A stretch of 64,000 nucleotides of DNA from Saprospiraceae bacterium (GCA_016714445.1 JADJNF010000001.1:248001-312000); one strand, 5' to 3'. Positions 46,158-55,455 are shown, numbered from the stretch's first letter. Translations and numbers: made by a program. The notes: generated by a model not told the origin, from the letters alone.

Positions 46158-47195
46158 ATGGCAGAAGTTCTTGAAGGAAAGAAAGTATCAGATAAAAAAA
46201 ATGCTGTACATAAGTATGATAAAGCCACCTATCTCAAATGGTTGGAAGTCATGTATAGAGTAAGAAGATTTGAGGAAAGAGGATTATTTGCTTACTCTCA
46301 ACAAAAAATCAGAGGGTTTTTTCATGTGTATATTGGTCAGGAAGCCATAGCAGGTGCATTGGCAACCGGAATAAGACCCGAAGATAAAATTGTAACTGCC
46401 TATCGTCAACATGGAATTGCACTTTCAAGAGGCTTAAGTTCTTCTTCTTGTATGGCAGAACTATATGGAAAAGAAACAGGGTGTGTAAAAGGTAAAGGTG
46501 GAAGTATGCACTTTTTCTCTGCTGAACACAATTATTTTGGTGGGAATGGTATTGTAGGTGCACAAATTCCCATAGGGACAGGAATTGGATTTGCTGAAAA
46601 ATATAAAGGAACAGATAATTTATGTATCACCATGTTTGGGGACGGAGCCGCACGTCAGGGAGCGCTTTATGAATCTTTTAATATGGCGATGACCTGGCAA
46701 TTACCTGTATTGTATATTTGCGAAAACAATATGTACGCTATGGGAACTTCAGTCAAAAGAACTAGTAATGTTCATGATCTGTTTAAAATAGGCGCGGCTT
46801 TTGATATGCCAAGCGAATCAGTGGATGGTATGAATCCTGAGTCCGTTCATGAGGCTTTTCAGCGGGCGGCAGACCATATCAGATCTGGAAAAGGTCCCTA
46901 TTACCTTGAAATAAAAACATACAGATACAGAGGACATTCAGTTTCTGACCCTGCAAAATACAGAACAAAAGAAGAACTGGACAATTACAAGGAGAAAGAC
47001 CCGGTATTGGTCATCCAGGAAAAAATAGTGAATCAAAAAATAGCTACTCAGGCTGAAGTTGATGAAATTATAGAAGCAATCAATAATGAAATTGAACTTG
47101 CCATGGAATTTGCTGAGAATTCATCTTATCCACTTCCATCTGAACTGTATGAAGATAATTATACTCAAAAGGATTATCCTTACATAACTGATTGA
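46158..47195 (+). CDS. pdhA: Pyruvate dehydrogenase E1 component, alpha subunit
   Basis: 345 residues. Decarboxylates pyruvate with ThDP and passes the acetyl group to lipoyl-E2. Signature blocks: YRVRRFEERG, FFHVYIGQEAIAG, TAYRQHGIALSRG, KGKGGSMHFF, the ThDP motif MFGDGAARQGALYE...ICENN, and the phosphorylation-loop-like YRYRGHSVSDP.KYRT. The beta subunit and E2 are not adjacent, which is common in Bacteroidota where pdhA stands before a separate pdhB locus. A terminator follows directly. Confidence 0.95.
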   Translation: MAEVLEGKKVSDKKNAVHKYDKATYLKWLEVMYRVRRFEERGLFAYSQQKIRGFFHVYIGQEAIAGALATGIRPEDKIVTAYRQHGIALSRGLSSSSCMAELYGKETGCVKGKGGSMHFFSAEHNYFGGNGIVGAQIPIGTGIGFAEKYKGTDNLCITMFGDGAARQGALYESFNMAMTWQLPVLYICENNMYAMGTSVKRTSNVHDLFKIGAAFDMPSESVDGMNPESVHEAFQRAADHIRSGKGPYYLEIKTYRYRGHSVSDPAKYRTKEELDNYKEKDPVLVIQEKIVNQKIATQAEVDEIIEAINNEIELAMEFAENSSYPLPSELYEDNYTQKDYPYITD

Positions 47196-47211
47196 GTAGT
47201 TTAGAAAAAAT

Positions 47212-47239
47212 AAAAAAGACCAGAATAAATTTTGGTCTT
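47212..47239. terminator. Rho-independent terminator between pdhA and truC
   Basis: AAAAAAGACCA, loop GAATAAATTT, then TGGTCTTTTTTTT. The stem is about 11 bp including the A/T tracts. It lies 16 bp past the pdhA stop and just before the convergent truC stop, and can terminate both. Confidence 0.85.
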
Positions 47240-47247
47240 TTTTTTTA

Positions 47248-47937
47248 TTAATCCACCATTGAGTTGAAACCTAATTCATGATACATCCGTTCAAACTCAC
47301 CTCCAAATGGGGCTTTGATTGCTGTTTCCGCTTGAAGTACCGGATGAAAAAATGAAATCTCTGATGCATGCAGCAACATGGTATTCATATTAAAATGGGA
47401 CAAAAAAAATTTGTTTTGTTTATTGCACCCATGAGGTCTGTCCCCAATGATCGGATGTAAAATATGCGCAAGATGTCTTCTTATCTGATGTCTTCTCCCT
47501 GTCTCGGGACTAACATGAATCAGAGAATAACGAGAGGTAGGGAATGTTCCTGAACTAATGGGTATTTCAATCTTTGAAATAGTAGTAAAAGTGGAAATTG
47601 CTTCCTGTATTTTATCATTTTCATTCATCAAAGGGTAGTCGACTACAAACTTATCTTCAGTAAATCCTCGTACTATAGCCAAATAGTATTTTTTTATATC
47701 TCTGTCTCTGAATATTTCATTCATTTTAGCCTGTACATTTTTAGATTTTGCTAAAAGAAGGGCTCCTGATGTTTTTCTGTCCAATCTATGTACCGGATAT
47801 ACCCATTGACCTATCATGTCTCTCACCATCTGCACTACAAAGGTATCAGCAAGCGGATCGAGGGATGTACGGTGTACAAATATTCCATTGGGTTTATTTA
47901 CTGCAATAAGGTGTTCGTCTTCAAACAGTATTTGCAT
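47248..47937 (-). CDS. truC: tRNA pseudouridine(65) synthase-like RluA-family enzyme
   Basis: 229 residues. It follows E. coli TruC closely through its length: LFEDEHLIAVNKPNGIFVHR, VRDMIGQWVYPVHRLDRKTSG (catalytic Asp in HRLDR), AIVRGFTEDKFVVDYPLMNE, RYSLIHVSPETGRRHQIRRH and LAHILHPIIGDRPHG. It would isomerise U65 in selected tRNAs. No S4 domain is present, in keeping with TruC. It faces pdhA convergently and has its own upstream region beside a hairpin that terminates lolA. Confidence 0.88.
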   Translation of the reverse strand: MQILFEDEHLIAVNKPNGIFVHRTSLDPLADTFVVQMVRDMIGQWVYPVHRLDRKTSGALLLAKSKNVQAKMNEIFRDRDIKKYYLAIVRGFTEDKFVVDYPLMNENDKIQEAISTFTTISKIEIPISSGTFPTSRYSLIHVSPETGRRHQIRRHLAHILHPIIGDRPHGCNKQNKFFLSHFNMNTMLLHASEISFFHPVLQAETAIKAPFGGEFERMYHELGFNSMVD

Positions 47938-47958
47938 TTGCAGGAAAAATTTAAGTCT

Positions 47959-48000
47959 AAAAAAAAAAGCGATTCCTGGAGGTTGAAACCAAGAATCGCT
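47959..48000 (-). terminator. Rho-independent terminator of the lolA gene
   Basis: On the minus strand AGCGATTCTTGG pairs with CCAGGAATCGCT (one mismatch in 12) around a loop GGTTTCAACCT-like, followed by a run of eleven T. It starts about 35 bp past the lolA stop at 48035. The stem is also close to the start of truC. Confidence 0.85.
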
Positions 48001-48034
48001 GGTTGGTAAACTGAGTAACTGAATTCGGTTCTAT

Positions 48035-48709
48035 TTAATCAATCCTCAGATCTTCAATATGAACACCAGGAGCTGCTTTCGGGTTGAAAGTAAAAATTCC
48101 TGATTCATACTTTTTATTTGCAATTATATCGCTTACTTTTAAGGTATATCTGGATCCATCTCTGGAAAAGACACGTAAAGATATCATTTTATTTGTTTTC
48201 TTGTCAACAGTCAACCTCATTTTTGTATAATCTGTCTTTTTAGTAAGTGGTTTAAATTCAATATCTGCAAATTGCTGACCATTTACATTTCTTTCTTCAA
48301 TGATCGAATATGCAAAATCACCTGTATTGTACAGACTCATCATTTGTTTAGGTGATAGAAAATCAGACGACGTATCATCCATATCTGTGATTTGCACTTC
48401 TTTATTTTTTTTAAGATAAATCCAAATGGTTTTTCCATCAGCATAGATTTCCTGATCTTTCATTTTTACCTGATATTTTATCCCATCCTGAATTATTGTG
48501 CCCTTTTGCAACTCTTTAGGTTGGTTAGGTAATTCCATCTCCATTTCAAATTTTACTTCCATGGATTTGTAGCTGTCATATTGCTTTTTTAGTTTGTCAA
48601 GTATAACTTTAGCTTTGGGGTCGCTATCCCTTTTACTGGTAAAAGTATTCTGCCCAAAAATAATCCCAACAAACAATATTTGTAAAACAAACATACTTAA
48701 TCCTCTCAT
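48035..48709 (-). CDS. lolA: Outer-membrane lipoprotein carrier protein LolA-like
   Basis: 224 residues. Signal peptide 1-19 (QILFVGIIFGQ). The half-barrel LolA fold is visible: KAKVILDKLKKQYDSYKSMEVKFEMEM (N-terminal helix and strand), IWIYLKKNKEVQITD, FADIEFKPLTKKTDYTKMRL and IANKKYESGIFTFNP near the end. It carries lipoproteins across the periplasm to the outer membrane. Bacteroidota LolA proteins are divergent, so 'LolA-like' is safer for the exact partner LolCDE. Followed by a strong terminator; single gene. Confidence 0.85.
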   Translation of the reverse strand: MRGLSMFVLQILFVGIIFGQNTFTSKRDSDPKAKVILDKLKKQYDSYKSMEVKFEMEMELPNQPKELQKGTIIQDGIKYQVKMKDQEIYADGKTIWIYLKKNKEVQITDMDDTSSDFLSPKQMMSLYNTGDFAYSIIEERNVNGQQFADIEFKPLTKKTDYTKMRLTVDKKTNKMISLRVFSRDGSRYTLKVSDIIANKKYESGIFTFNPKAAPGVHIEDLRID

Positions 48710-48856
48710 CTTATATTTTATTATTAGACAAATACAAGGTACAAATGGTTACAAAAAATAAGTCAATTTATTGTTAAAGTTATCGATATATTAGTATTTT
48801 AGCCGACCTTAAAGCCATAATTATTAATACACATTATTTATTACCATTTTTTACCA

Positions 48857-48864
48857 TACATTTG
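48857..48864 (+). promoter_or_regulatory. -7 box of the sugar-dehydrogenase gene
   Basis: TACATTTG fits TAnnTTTG and lies 20 bp before the ATG at 48885. No TTTG at 19-bp spacing upstream. Confidence 0.4.
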
Positions 48865-48884
48865 TTTTTAAATCAAAATGATAT

Positions 48885-50303
48885 ATGAATCTATTAAATA
48901 TAGCTCTGATCACAATTTTATGTGTTGGTCTATCCAATTCTTCAACCAGCCAGAGCATTGAATTGAAACTTATGGCTTCCGGATTTAAAAAGCCGGTAGA
49001 CATCGCATCCACAGGAGTTGAAGGTGATGTAAGACTTTTTATCGTAGAAAAAGATGGAATAATTAAAATCCTTGGACAAGATGGTACTACATTATCCATT
49101 CCATTTCTTGATATAGACAGTAAAGTAAATTCACAGGCCAACGAGCGAGGTTTGCTTGGTCTGTGTTTTCACCCGGAATATGAGACCAATGGATTTTTTT
49201 ATGTAAATTATACCAACAACAACGGGAATACGACTATTTCGAGATTTAAAAGAAATGAAGCGAACCTAAATCTGGCAGATAACACTTCAGAAAAAATTAT
49301 TTTGGTTGTCAACCAGCCTTTCAATAATCATAATGCCGGGGATTTGAATTTTGGGGCTGATGGTTACCTTTATGTAGGAATGGGCGATGGTGGAAGTGGT
49401 GGTGATCCCGGCAACAGATCACAAAATCCTAAGGAAATGCTGGGTAAAATGTTGAGAATAGACATCAATACAGAAAATGAAAAATACCTCATCCCTGCTG
49501 ATAATCCTTATAAAAATAATACAGACACACTTCCGGAAATTTGGGCCATGGGACTGAGGAATCCCTGGAGATTCAGTTTTGATAAAGTCAAAAATGAGAT
49601 GTGGATAGCAGATGTCGGTCAGGATAAATTTGAAGAAATAAATGTAGCTTCAGCAACAAAATCCGGACTAAATTACGGATGGAGGTGTTATGAAGGATTT
49701 GAAAGATTCAATTCGACAGGTTGTAAGGAACAACAATTTTACTATCCTCCGGTATATTCTTATGAAAACAAGTTTGATATCGGATGTTCTGTCACCGGCG
49801 GATATGTTTATCGAGGTACAAAAAATACTTCGCTTGCTGGTAAATACATTTACACTGATTTTTGTACAGGAATATTGTGGGCACTATATAAAGATCAAAG
49901 TGGTAGCTGGATCAATGAAGTTCTATTGGATGCGGATAATATGGATTATGCTACTTTTGGTGAAGATAATACCAATGAGCTTTATTTAGCTGGACTGGCA
50001 ACAGGAAATATATATCAACTATCAGAAAAGACGTCATCGATACATCAAGATGGGTTAAAATCATCCCCATTTTCTATAGTATCCAATCCTGTCTCTGATT
50101 TAATTACTATAAAAATGCACGAAATAAATAAATCAAGTACCCGATGGTACATCTTCAATTCTACTGGTATAGTAGTAAAGTCATGGTTATCAAAAACAAA
50201 TGATACAGAATTTTCAATTGAAACAAATGAATTGCCAACAGGCGAGTACATGATTTACAATGAAACCAATATAGGATATTCCAAAAAGTTTATTAAAATC
50301 TGA
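48885..50303 (+). CDS. Secreted PQQ-dependent sugar dehydrogenase-like protein with T9SS sorting domain
   Basis: 472 residues. Signal peptide 1-22. The glucose/sorbosone dehydrogenase propeller (about 25-385) shows VEKDGIIKILGQDG, ERGLLGLCFHPEYETNGFFY, NNHNAGDLNFGADGYLYVGMG and WAMGLRNPWRFSFD, the family's calcium/PQQ region. The last 75 residues are a T9SS type A sorting domain (FSIVSNPVSDLITIKM; ELPTGEYMIYN). PQQ biosynthesis genes are not in the window, and many members of this family have unknown substrate. The 3' end overlaps the convergent porin gene by 11 bp. Confidence 0.88.
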   Translation: MNLLNIALITILCVGLSNSSTSQSIELKLMASGFKKPVDIASTGVEGDVRLFIVEKDGIIKILGQDGTTLSIPFLDIDSKVNSQANERGLLGLCFHPEYETNGFFYVNYTNNNGNTTISRFKRNEANLNLADNTSEKIILVVNQPFNNHNAGDLNFGADGYLYVGMGDGGSGGDPGNRSQNPKEMLGKMLRIDINTENEKYLIPADNPYKNNTDTLPEIWAMGLRNPWRFSFDKVKNEMWIADVGQDKFEEINVASATKSGLNYGWRCYEGFERFNSTGCKEQQFYYPPVYSYENKFDIGCSVTGGYVYRGTKNTSLAGKYIYTDFCTGILWALYKDQSGSWINEVLLDADNMDYATFGEDNTNELYLAGLATGNIYQLSEKTSSIHQDGLKSSPFSIVSNPVSDLITIKMHEINKSSTRWYIFNSTGIVVKSWLSKTNDTEFSIETNELPTGEYMIYNETNIGYSKKFIKI

Positions 50304-51708
50304 AATTCAAGACCACATTTAACAGGTTCATATCCACTTTATGTATAATGAATTTTGGTGTGTCATATGTTTCACCTTGATTCCATTTTACAACCCAAAG
50401 TATTTGCCCTTCAAATCCATTGAGTATGCCATTAAATTTGTGCCTCAAATCTATATTGAGTTGTGTATATGAAGGTAAACCATATTTATTGAGTGCATAA
50501 TTTTTTACATCCGGTAATGAAAAATATCCATACGCCAGTTGTAAACTGGTTCTTTGTTTTAAGGTATATGTTGACTTGACTACAACAGCTGTAAGGTCGC
50601 CGAAACCTTCATTGCGCTCACGCGACATAAAGGTAAAAAATGGATCTCTACCCCACTCCCTGGGCATCAAATATCTCCCGGATTCACTTATCCTGTTGAA
50701 GTTTAGACTATGGTCCCATACTTTATTTTTATACCCGACTCTCATGCCAAAAGTATACACAGGCTTTTCATTTGATGTATACGATTTTGAACTCTCTTCT
50801 GCACCACCATTTGAGATTTTTTGCTGAAATATAAACTGAGCTCCTGAGTATATCTTTCCGGACCATATATTTGCTTCATGATCCAACTGAAACAAAGCTG
50901 AATTAAGTACATTTTCAACCCACACGTCCCAAACATTTAAGGTCAAACCTTTACCAGGTTTAAACTGATAATTAAAAAGTGCGACACCACTTGTTTCAAG
51001 ATTTCCAGCGTAATCTGACTTAGCCCCACTTTCGTTGACGCCTGATGGAAATATGCCAATGGAAGCAGCAGTACTGTACCATTTACTGGTTCCTCTGGGG
51101 GCAATTCCATACAACCATCCTCCTTGAAACTGATGCTTCATACCCACCGATGTTTCCAGCCAAACGCCTTCGACAGCAGTAGGACGCATCCTGCCATCCT
51201 GCAAATTAATAAATGGCGTATTGATTAATTGACGGCCAAAAGTAATCCTTGTTGCTGCTTTGCGGTATTTTATGAAAAATTCTTCCACCCTGTTTATTTC
51301 ATTCAGATTTTCCGGGTCAGTGACGTCAAATAGTCCAATTTCATATCTATTTGCCTGTCCTGAAGCAGCATCCTTTTTTGCCAGATCTGAAGAACCTGCA
51401 TCAAAAATATAAAAACCACTTACCCCCATACTAAACCCATGAAACGCAGCAGATTCATATCTGAGACCACCACCTACAGCATTGGCGTAATAATCTGTCA
51501 AAGTTCCCGTATTGTCTGTAGACGATAAAAAATATCTAAAATGTCCGTTTACTGTTCCTGCCTTAAAAGCAGCAAGCAAACTATTGGTATCAATGACAAG
51601 CTTACTGTCTGACTGCCATAATTTTGGTTTTTCCTGTAAATCCTGATGTTGAGCCAACAAAATAGCAGCAAATAATAAAAACATTCCTGTAAGGATGTTT
51701 TGCCTCAT
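50293..51708 (-). CDS. OprD-like outer-membrane porin
   Basis: 471 residues. Signal peptide 1-19 (LFAAILLAQ). The length, alternating strands and the final strand ending in Phe (VDMNLLNVVLNFRF) indicate a barrel protein, and the pattern RVEEFFIKYRKAATRITFGRQ with SFLPDVKNY-type end blocks resembles OprD-family porins. Located at the left end of the sulfur island, 123 bp downstream of the DsrE gene on the same strand, it may let small anions such as thiosulfate through the outer membrane (inference). Family membership is fairly, not completely, certain. Confidence 0.65.
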   Translation of the reverse strand: MRQNILTGMFLLFAAILLAQHQDLQEKPKLWQSDSKLVIDTNSLLAAFKAGTVNGHFRYFLSSTDNTGTLTDYYANAVGGGLRYESAAFHGFSMGVSGFYIFDAGSSDLAKKDAASGQANRYEIGLFDVTDPENLNEINRVEEFFIKYRKAATRITFGRQLINTPFINLQDGRMRPTAVEGVWLETSVGMKHQFQGGWLYGIAPRGTSKWYSTAASIGIFPSGVNESGAKSDYAGNLETSGVALFNYQFKPGKGLTLNVWDVWVENVLNSALFQLDHEANIWSGKIYSGAQFIFQQKISNGGAEESSKSYTSNEKPVYTFGMRVGYKNKVWDHSLNFNRISESGRYLMPREWGRDPFFTFMSRERNEGFGDLTAVVVKSTYTLKQRTSLQLAYGYFSLPDVKNYALNKYGLPSYTQLNIDLRHKFNGILNGFEGQILWVVKWNQGETYDTPKFIIHKVDMNLLNVVLNFRF

Positions 51709-51831
51709 ATATTTGATTTAAAAAAAGTTAAAATTAAGCCTATGCAAATAAATATGATCCTAAAAGTGATTAAGCGTTTGTTTGCGTCAGATGTTAATCA
51801 TATTTATGAATGCCTTACGACTATACAAAGA

Positions 51832-52272
51832 TCAATAACCGGCTTTAATGTAGCTCCAACCTTTTTCCTGTTTTCCTACAATTTCTAAAATACCACCCGG
51901 CACAGTTCTGCACTGATCCAAAAGTTGTTCTCTTTTGATGTTTTTTTGCTGCATAGTAAATTCACAAGCCACAAAATCAACTTTCTGATTTGCCAAAGCA
52001 CCCAAATCGTTTAAAACCAACGATTTGTCTTTGTGTATAAAACTCAAACCTGGTCCATGACATACTACTTCCAGTTTGGTTCCCGGAGAGAGTTTAAGTA
52101 TATTGTTGAGTTGTCTTACCATCGCATTATGATCGGCAGTATCCTTAGAAACCATTTGGAATACTATCTTATGCATTTGGTTTTTTTTAACCCCTGCTTT
52201 AGTATTATTTTGAGCCATTAATCCCGACATTGAAAAAAGAAAAGCAATAAAAATCATAATAACTGATCGCAT
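51832..52272 (-). CDS. Exported DsrE-like sulfur-carrier-family protein
   Basis: 146 residues. Signal peptide 1-20 (FSMSGLMAQ). The DsrE/F fold is visible: HKIVFQMVSKDTADHNAMVRQLNN, LEVVCHGPGLSFI, DFVACEFTMQQKNI, with Cys in both the second and third motifs (the VACEFT Cys is at the site used for persulfide relay in DsrE-type proteins). Periplasmic location fits with the exported SoxB-like and cytochrome partners upstream. It is the last gene of the rhodanese - cytochrome - soxB-like - dsrE operon (33-bp gap to the soxB-like gene). Confidence 0.85.
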   Translation of the reverse strand: MRSVIMIFIAFLFSMSGLMAQNNTKAGVKKNQMHKIVFQMVSKDTADHNAMVRQLNNILKLSPGTKLEVVCHGPGLSFIHKDKSLVLNDLGALANQKVDFVACEFTMQQKNIKREQLLDQCRTVPGGILEIVGKQEKGWSYIKAGY

Positions 52273-52305
52273 CTTAATAAATTTTAGTTTGAAATAATCG
52301 TTTAC

Positions 52306-53991
52306 TTAATGAAATTGGTAATCCACCCCATATACCTGGGTAAGCAGAGTTTCGGGTGCATCCAGTGCTATAGCTGAATGTGAAATCGTAGGAGTAACCG
52401 GCGAGTTTTCTTTCAGATAAGCTCTCATATTTTCATGGAGTGTATAATCCATATTTTGAGGTTCCATCACATTTTTTATCCGGCAAATCATATCAGCTGG
52501 GTCCCCGTCCCTTTCGCAAGCACAAATGCTGTACACTTGTTCATTTTGAATTGGTATACCTTTTACAGTGATGGTGTCAACTCGTTTTCCTTCTTCACCA
52601 AATGCCCTGAAACGCACCACCATACCATTAAACTTTGTCACCCAGCCGCCAAACCTTTTGGATGCATCCTTGGCAAATACGTTATTTAATTCCTTTTCCA
52701 ACCATTCCTTCAACTGTTTTCCAGTCACTTTTCCAGTTCGGATATGGCTATCTACTGGCAGCATATCAAAAATAAAACCATTGGTAATAGGAATATTGCC
52801 GGTTGAATCTGCTGTTGTACGCGGCGGACAAAATCTAAAACCATTGGACAAAACTATATCGATGTCAGGTAGTCTCCATCTCAATGCATTTAATATCATA
52901 GTGTCAATCGTGTTTTCTATGACAAAATACCTGTACAGCGGAATGGTACTGTAACCCACTACCCTATTGATATCATTCAAAAAAGGTTTTTCTATGGTTT
53001 CTATGAGTGTATGTATTTCTTTGTCTTCCTTGTATTTATCTACTGTTATTTCATCCAGAAAATAAGAATCCCTGATGATTCTACCATCCTTAATAGTGAG
53101 TTCCAAACGTCCGCAAAATGAGCCAAAAGCGCCGGGTTCCACGACTTTAGAGTATTTGCAAATAATCGGGGTTCTCACTCTTTCATGGGTATCTGCTCCA
53201 AAAATGTAATCGACACCTGACGTTACTTCCATATTTGCAAGATGAATTTGCTGAGATAGACCGATGTGCGCAACGACAATGACATATACACATTGTTCCT
53301 GATTGCGCAGAACATCCACATATTGGGCAATATTTTCTTCCGGCTTGGTATAGATTATACCTTTACTATAGTTTGGAGACTGTCTTATCGGCACCAAATG
53401 ATCTGTGTATCCTAAAAACCCTATTTTTACGCCATTTACATTCCAAATATAATAAGGAGGAAATATATGGTCTCCTTTTTTACCATCACCCAGATCATGA
53501 TACATATTGGCGCAAACTTTAGGTGCATGTAGTCCGCCCAAAAGTTTTTGCATTTCTTTTTTACCGTATATCACTTCCCAGTTGCCTGGAAGATATAAAT
53601 CATATTTTAATGCGTTTAATATTGGAGAAATGGCTTTGCCGGTAGTTTTCACAGACAGCTCACTTCCCTGAAACATATCTCCTGTATCCATCAGGAAAAT
53701 ATTTTGTGCTTTTTTTCTTTGTTTTTTCAAGTAGGTAGCAAAATGAGCGTATCCTCCGGTTTTCCTGAAAACTGCTTTATCATTTTCCCAAAATAATTCA
53801 TCGTGCGAATGTATCTGGCAATGTACATCTGTAGTTTGCAAAATAGTCACTTTGAATTCCTGGTCAGAAAAATTTATATTTTCATCATCCATTACCTCCG
53901 GGTTTAAAGGTAAGTGGCCCTGACTTAACAATCCTGCTCCAGCAGAAACCGCTCCAAGGGTCTTTAAAAAATTTCTTCTGTTGTGACTCAT
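52306..53991 (-). CDS. SoxB-like thiosulfohydrolase (5'-nucleotidase superfamily), Tat-exported
   Basis: 561 residues with a twin-arginine signal (RRNFLKTLGAVSAGAG). Metallophosphoesterase motifs: LQTTDVHCQIHSHDE (Asp55, His57), MDTGDMFQGSE (Asp105 and neighbours), GNWEVIYG (Asn137-Trp138), VVAHIGLSQQ and FGADTHERV. The GNWE/GHWE pattern, with Trp replacing the His of GNHE, is diagnostic of SoxB versus ordinary 5'-nucleotidases. SoxB removes sulfate from SoxYZ-bound cysteine S-thiosulfonate, but no soxY or soxZ is present here, so the sulfur carrier is unknown (possibly the DsrE-like protein or a small thiol; inference). Tightly packed with the cytochrome gene (21 bp). Confidence 0.82.
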   Translation of the reverse strand: MSHNRRNFLKTLGAVSAGAGLLSQGHLPLNPEVMDDENINFSDQEFKVTILQTTDVHCQIHSHDELFWENDKAVFRKTGGYAHFATYLKKQRKKAQNIFLMDTGDMFQGSELSVKTTGKAISPILNALKYDLYLPGNWEVIYGKKEMQKLLGGLHAPKVCANMYHDLGDGKKGDHIFPPYYIWNVNGVKIGFLGYTDHLVPIRQSPNYSKGIIYTKPEENIAQYVDVLRNQEQCVYVIVVAHIGLSQQIHLANMEVTSGVDYIFGADTHERVRTPIICKYSKVVEPGAFGSFCGRLELTIKDGRIIRDSYFLDEITVDKYKEDKEIHTLIETIEKPFLNDINRVVGYSTIPLYRYFVIENTIDTMILNALRWRLPDIDIVLSNGFRFCPPRTTADSTGNIPITNGFIFDMLPVDSHIRTGKVTGKQLKEWLEKELNNVFAKDASKRFGGWVTKFNGMVVRFRAFGEEGKRVDTITVKGIPIQNEQVYSICACERDGDPADMICRIKNVMEPQNMDYTLHENMRAYLKENSPVTPTISHSAIALDAPETLLTQVYGVDYQFH

Positions 53992-54012
53992 GACAAATAC
54001 GATTAGATTTTT

Positions 54013-55083
54013 TTATTTTGATGTTTTGCGTGCTTCTGCAATTGGTTTAAACGGTCCGAATTTGTGCTGTTTTTCATTAAATCCATCACTATAGGGGCCT
54101 GAAGGATGGTCAATAGGTTTTTTGCTGATATCAGGCCAATCGGCAGGAGTTTCTTTATGCGGTCGGGGTTGAGTATTTACAAATGCTGAAAGATCCCATG
54201 CCTCTTCATCTGACAATTGGGGCATCTCATGTGTTGCGCCCAATGGCATATTGTATTTGGCATATTTTGCAAAATTAGAAAGTCTGTACAATCCTGCGGC
54301 ATCGTTGTATGAATTTTTGCCCCACAGCGGTGGATATGTATATTCTTCTCCTGATGCCGTAAGTATACCTTCTCCATTGACCTGATGACACGATGCACAT
54401 TTTGCTATATAAATAGTCTTACCATTTAAAGGATCTGCAGCTCTGTCCAAAAAAGGGACATCTTTCAAACCGGAGCCTTTTACAACGGTGCCTTTTTCCA
54501 CATTTTTACCCAAAAACAACATATAGGCTTTTATCGCCTGCATTTCAGCACTGGTTGTATCCAAGGCTAGACCATTCAGACTTCGCTCAAAACAATCATT
54601 GACCCTTTTGTAAACATTTTCTTCTGAGCCACTTCTTGCCCTGAATTTTGGGAAAGTTGAAGCTACTGAGCCATAATTGTTACCAAATATCTTAGTTCCT
54701 GCATCCAAATGGCAATTCTGACAATTCATACCATTCGAGATCTGTGCCACAGAACCTTTGGGACCAAGATATTTAGCTGTATGCATGATCAACTCCTTCC
54801 CATATGCTATTTGAGCTTCAAGTGCTGATCCTTTTACATCCTCCAAATCAGGAGCTATCCAATATGCTTCTGAATTTTTGGTATACATCTCATCCGGTAT
54901 TTTTATATCCCCAGTCTCGCTTTCATTTTCAAATGACGGAAAAGGCAATAATTCGCCTGATGTATTAAATATCTGATAAATAAAGAATATAACAGCTACT
55001 AAAATAAGTATTACCACATACATCAGGGATGCAATATGCGGAATGCTTTTTTCCAGGTTGTTTTTATTTATATCTGGATTCAT
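54013..55083 (-). CDS. tsdA: Membrane-anchored diheme cytochrome c, TsdA/thiosulfate dehydrogenase-like
   Basis: 356 residues. One N-terminal transmembrane anchor (about 19-37). Two heme motifs: CQNCH (121-125) and CASCH (229-233). The stretch NCHLDAGTKIFGNNYGSVAS and the conserved Cys164 in RVNDCFERSLNG match TsdA-type enzymes, where a Cys of this motif is the unusual distal ligand of the active-site heme. TsdA joins two thiosulfates into tetrathionate and sends electrons to a cytochrome. The C-terminal block (YPPLWGKNSYNDAAGLYRLS; NTQPRPHK) is also standard for the group. Lies between rhodanese (57 bp) and soxB-like genes, which supports sulfur oxidation. Confidence 0.82.
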   Translation of the reverse strand: MNPDINKNNLEKSIPHIASLMYVVILILVAVIFFIYQIFNTSGELLPFPSFENESETGDIKIPDEMYTKNSEAYWIAPDLEDVKGSALEAQIAYGKELIMHTAKYLGPKGSVAQISNGMNCQNCHLDAGTKIFGNNYGSVASTFPKFRARSGSEENVYKRVNDCFERSLNGLALDTTSAEMQAIKAYMLFLGKNVEKGTVVKGSGLKDVPFLDRAADPLNGKTIYIAKCASCHQVNGEGILTASGEEYTYPPLWGKNSYNDAAGLYRLSNFAKYAKYNMPLGATHEMPQLSDEEAWDLSAFVNTQPRPHKETPADWPDISKKPIDHPSGPYSDGFNEKQHKFGPFKPIAEARKTSK

Positions 55084-55140
55084 AATAATAAAAATATCTT
55101 TAAATAACTATAAATCAGTTCAATTAAATTTTGCAAATTT

Positions 55141-55455
55141 CTATCCGGTATATTGAGCGACGTTATCCCAAGTACCTCCATCGGTAATATTTGAGACTCC
55201 CTTCGACTCTAAAAACGATTTTGCCTGACTACTTCTGTTGCCGCTTCTGCAAAAAACTATGATATCTTTTTTCCCTTTAAACTTATCTAAATTTGATGCA
55301 AGCTTATCCAAAGGAATATTTACGGACCCTTTAGGGTGGCCTTGGGCATATTCTCCAGGTGTGCGTACATCTACGAGATAAGCTTTTTTCTTTATTAGTT
55401 CAGTAAGATCTGCTCTTTCTATAGGGCTAAATATTTTCTTTAAAAAATCGAACAT
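55141..55455 (-). CDS. Single-domain rhodanese
   Basis: 104 residues; catalytic Cys69 in the six-residue loop CRSGNRS, preceded by the structural blocks LVDVRTPGEYAQGHPKGSVN and IPLDKL. No signal peptide, so cytoplasmic. It transfers sulfane sulfur between thiols. First gene of the operon with the cytochrome, SoxB-like and DsrE-like genes; the promoter with the GTAAC dyad lies 110-160 bp upstream. Confidence 0.9.
   Translation of the reverse strand: MFDFLKKIFSPIERADLTELIKKKAYLVDVRTPGEYAQGHPKGSVNIPLDKLASNLDKFKGKKDIIVFCRSGNRSSQAKSFLESKGVSNITDGGTWDNVAQYTG

Noticed and set aside
48885..50303. Linking the sugar dehydrogenase to the sulfur island
   Set aside because: It is convergent to the island, lacks the GTAAC dyad upstream and belongs to a sugar-oxidising family.
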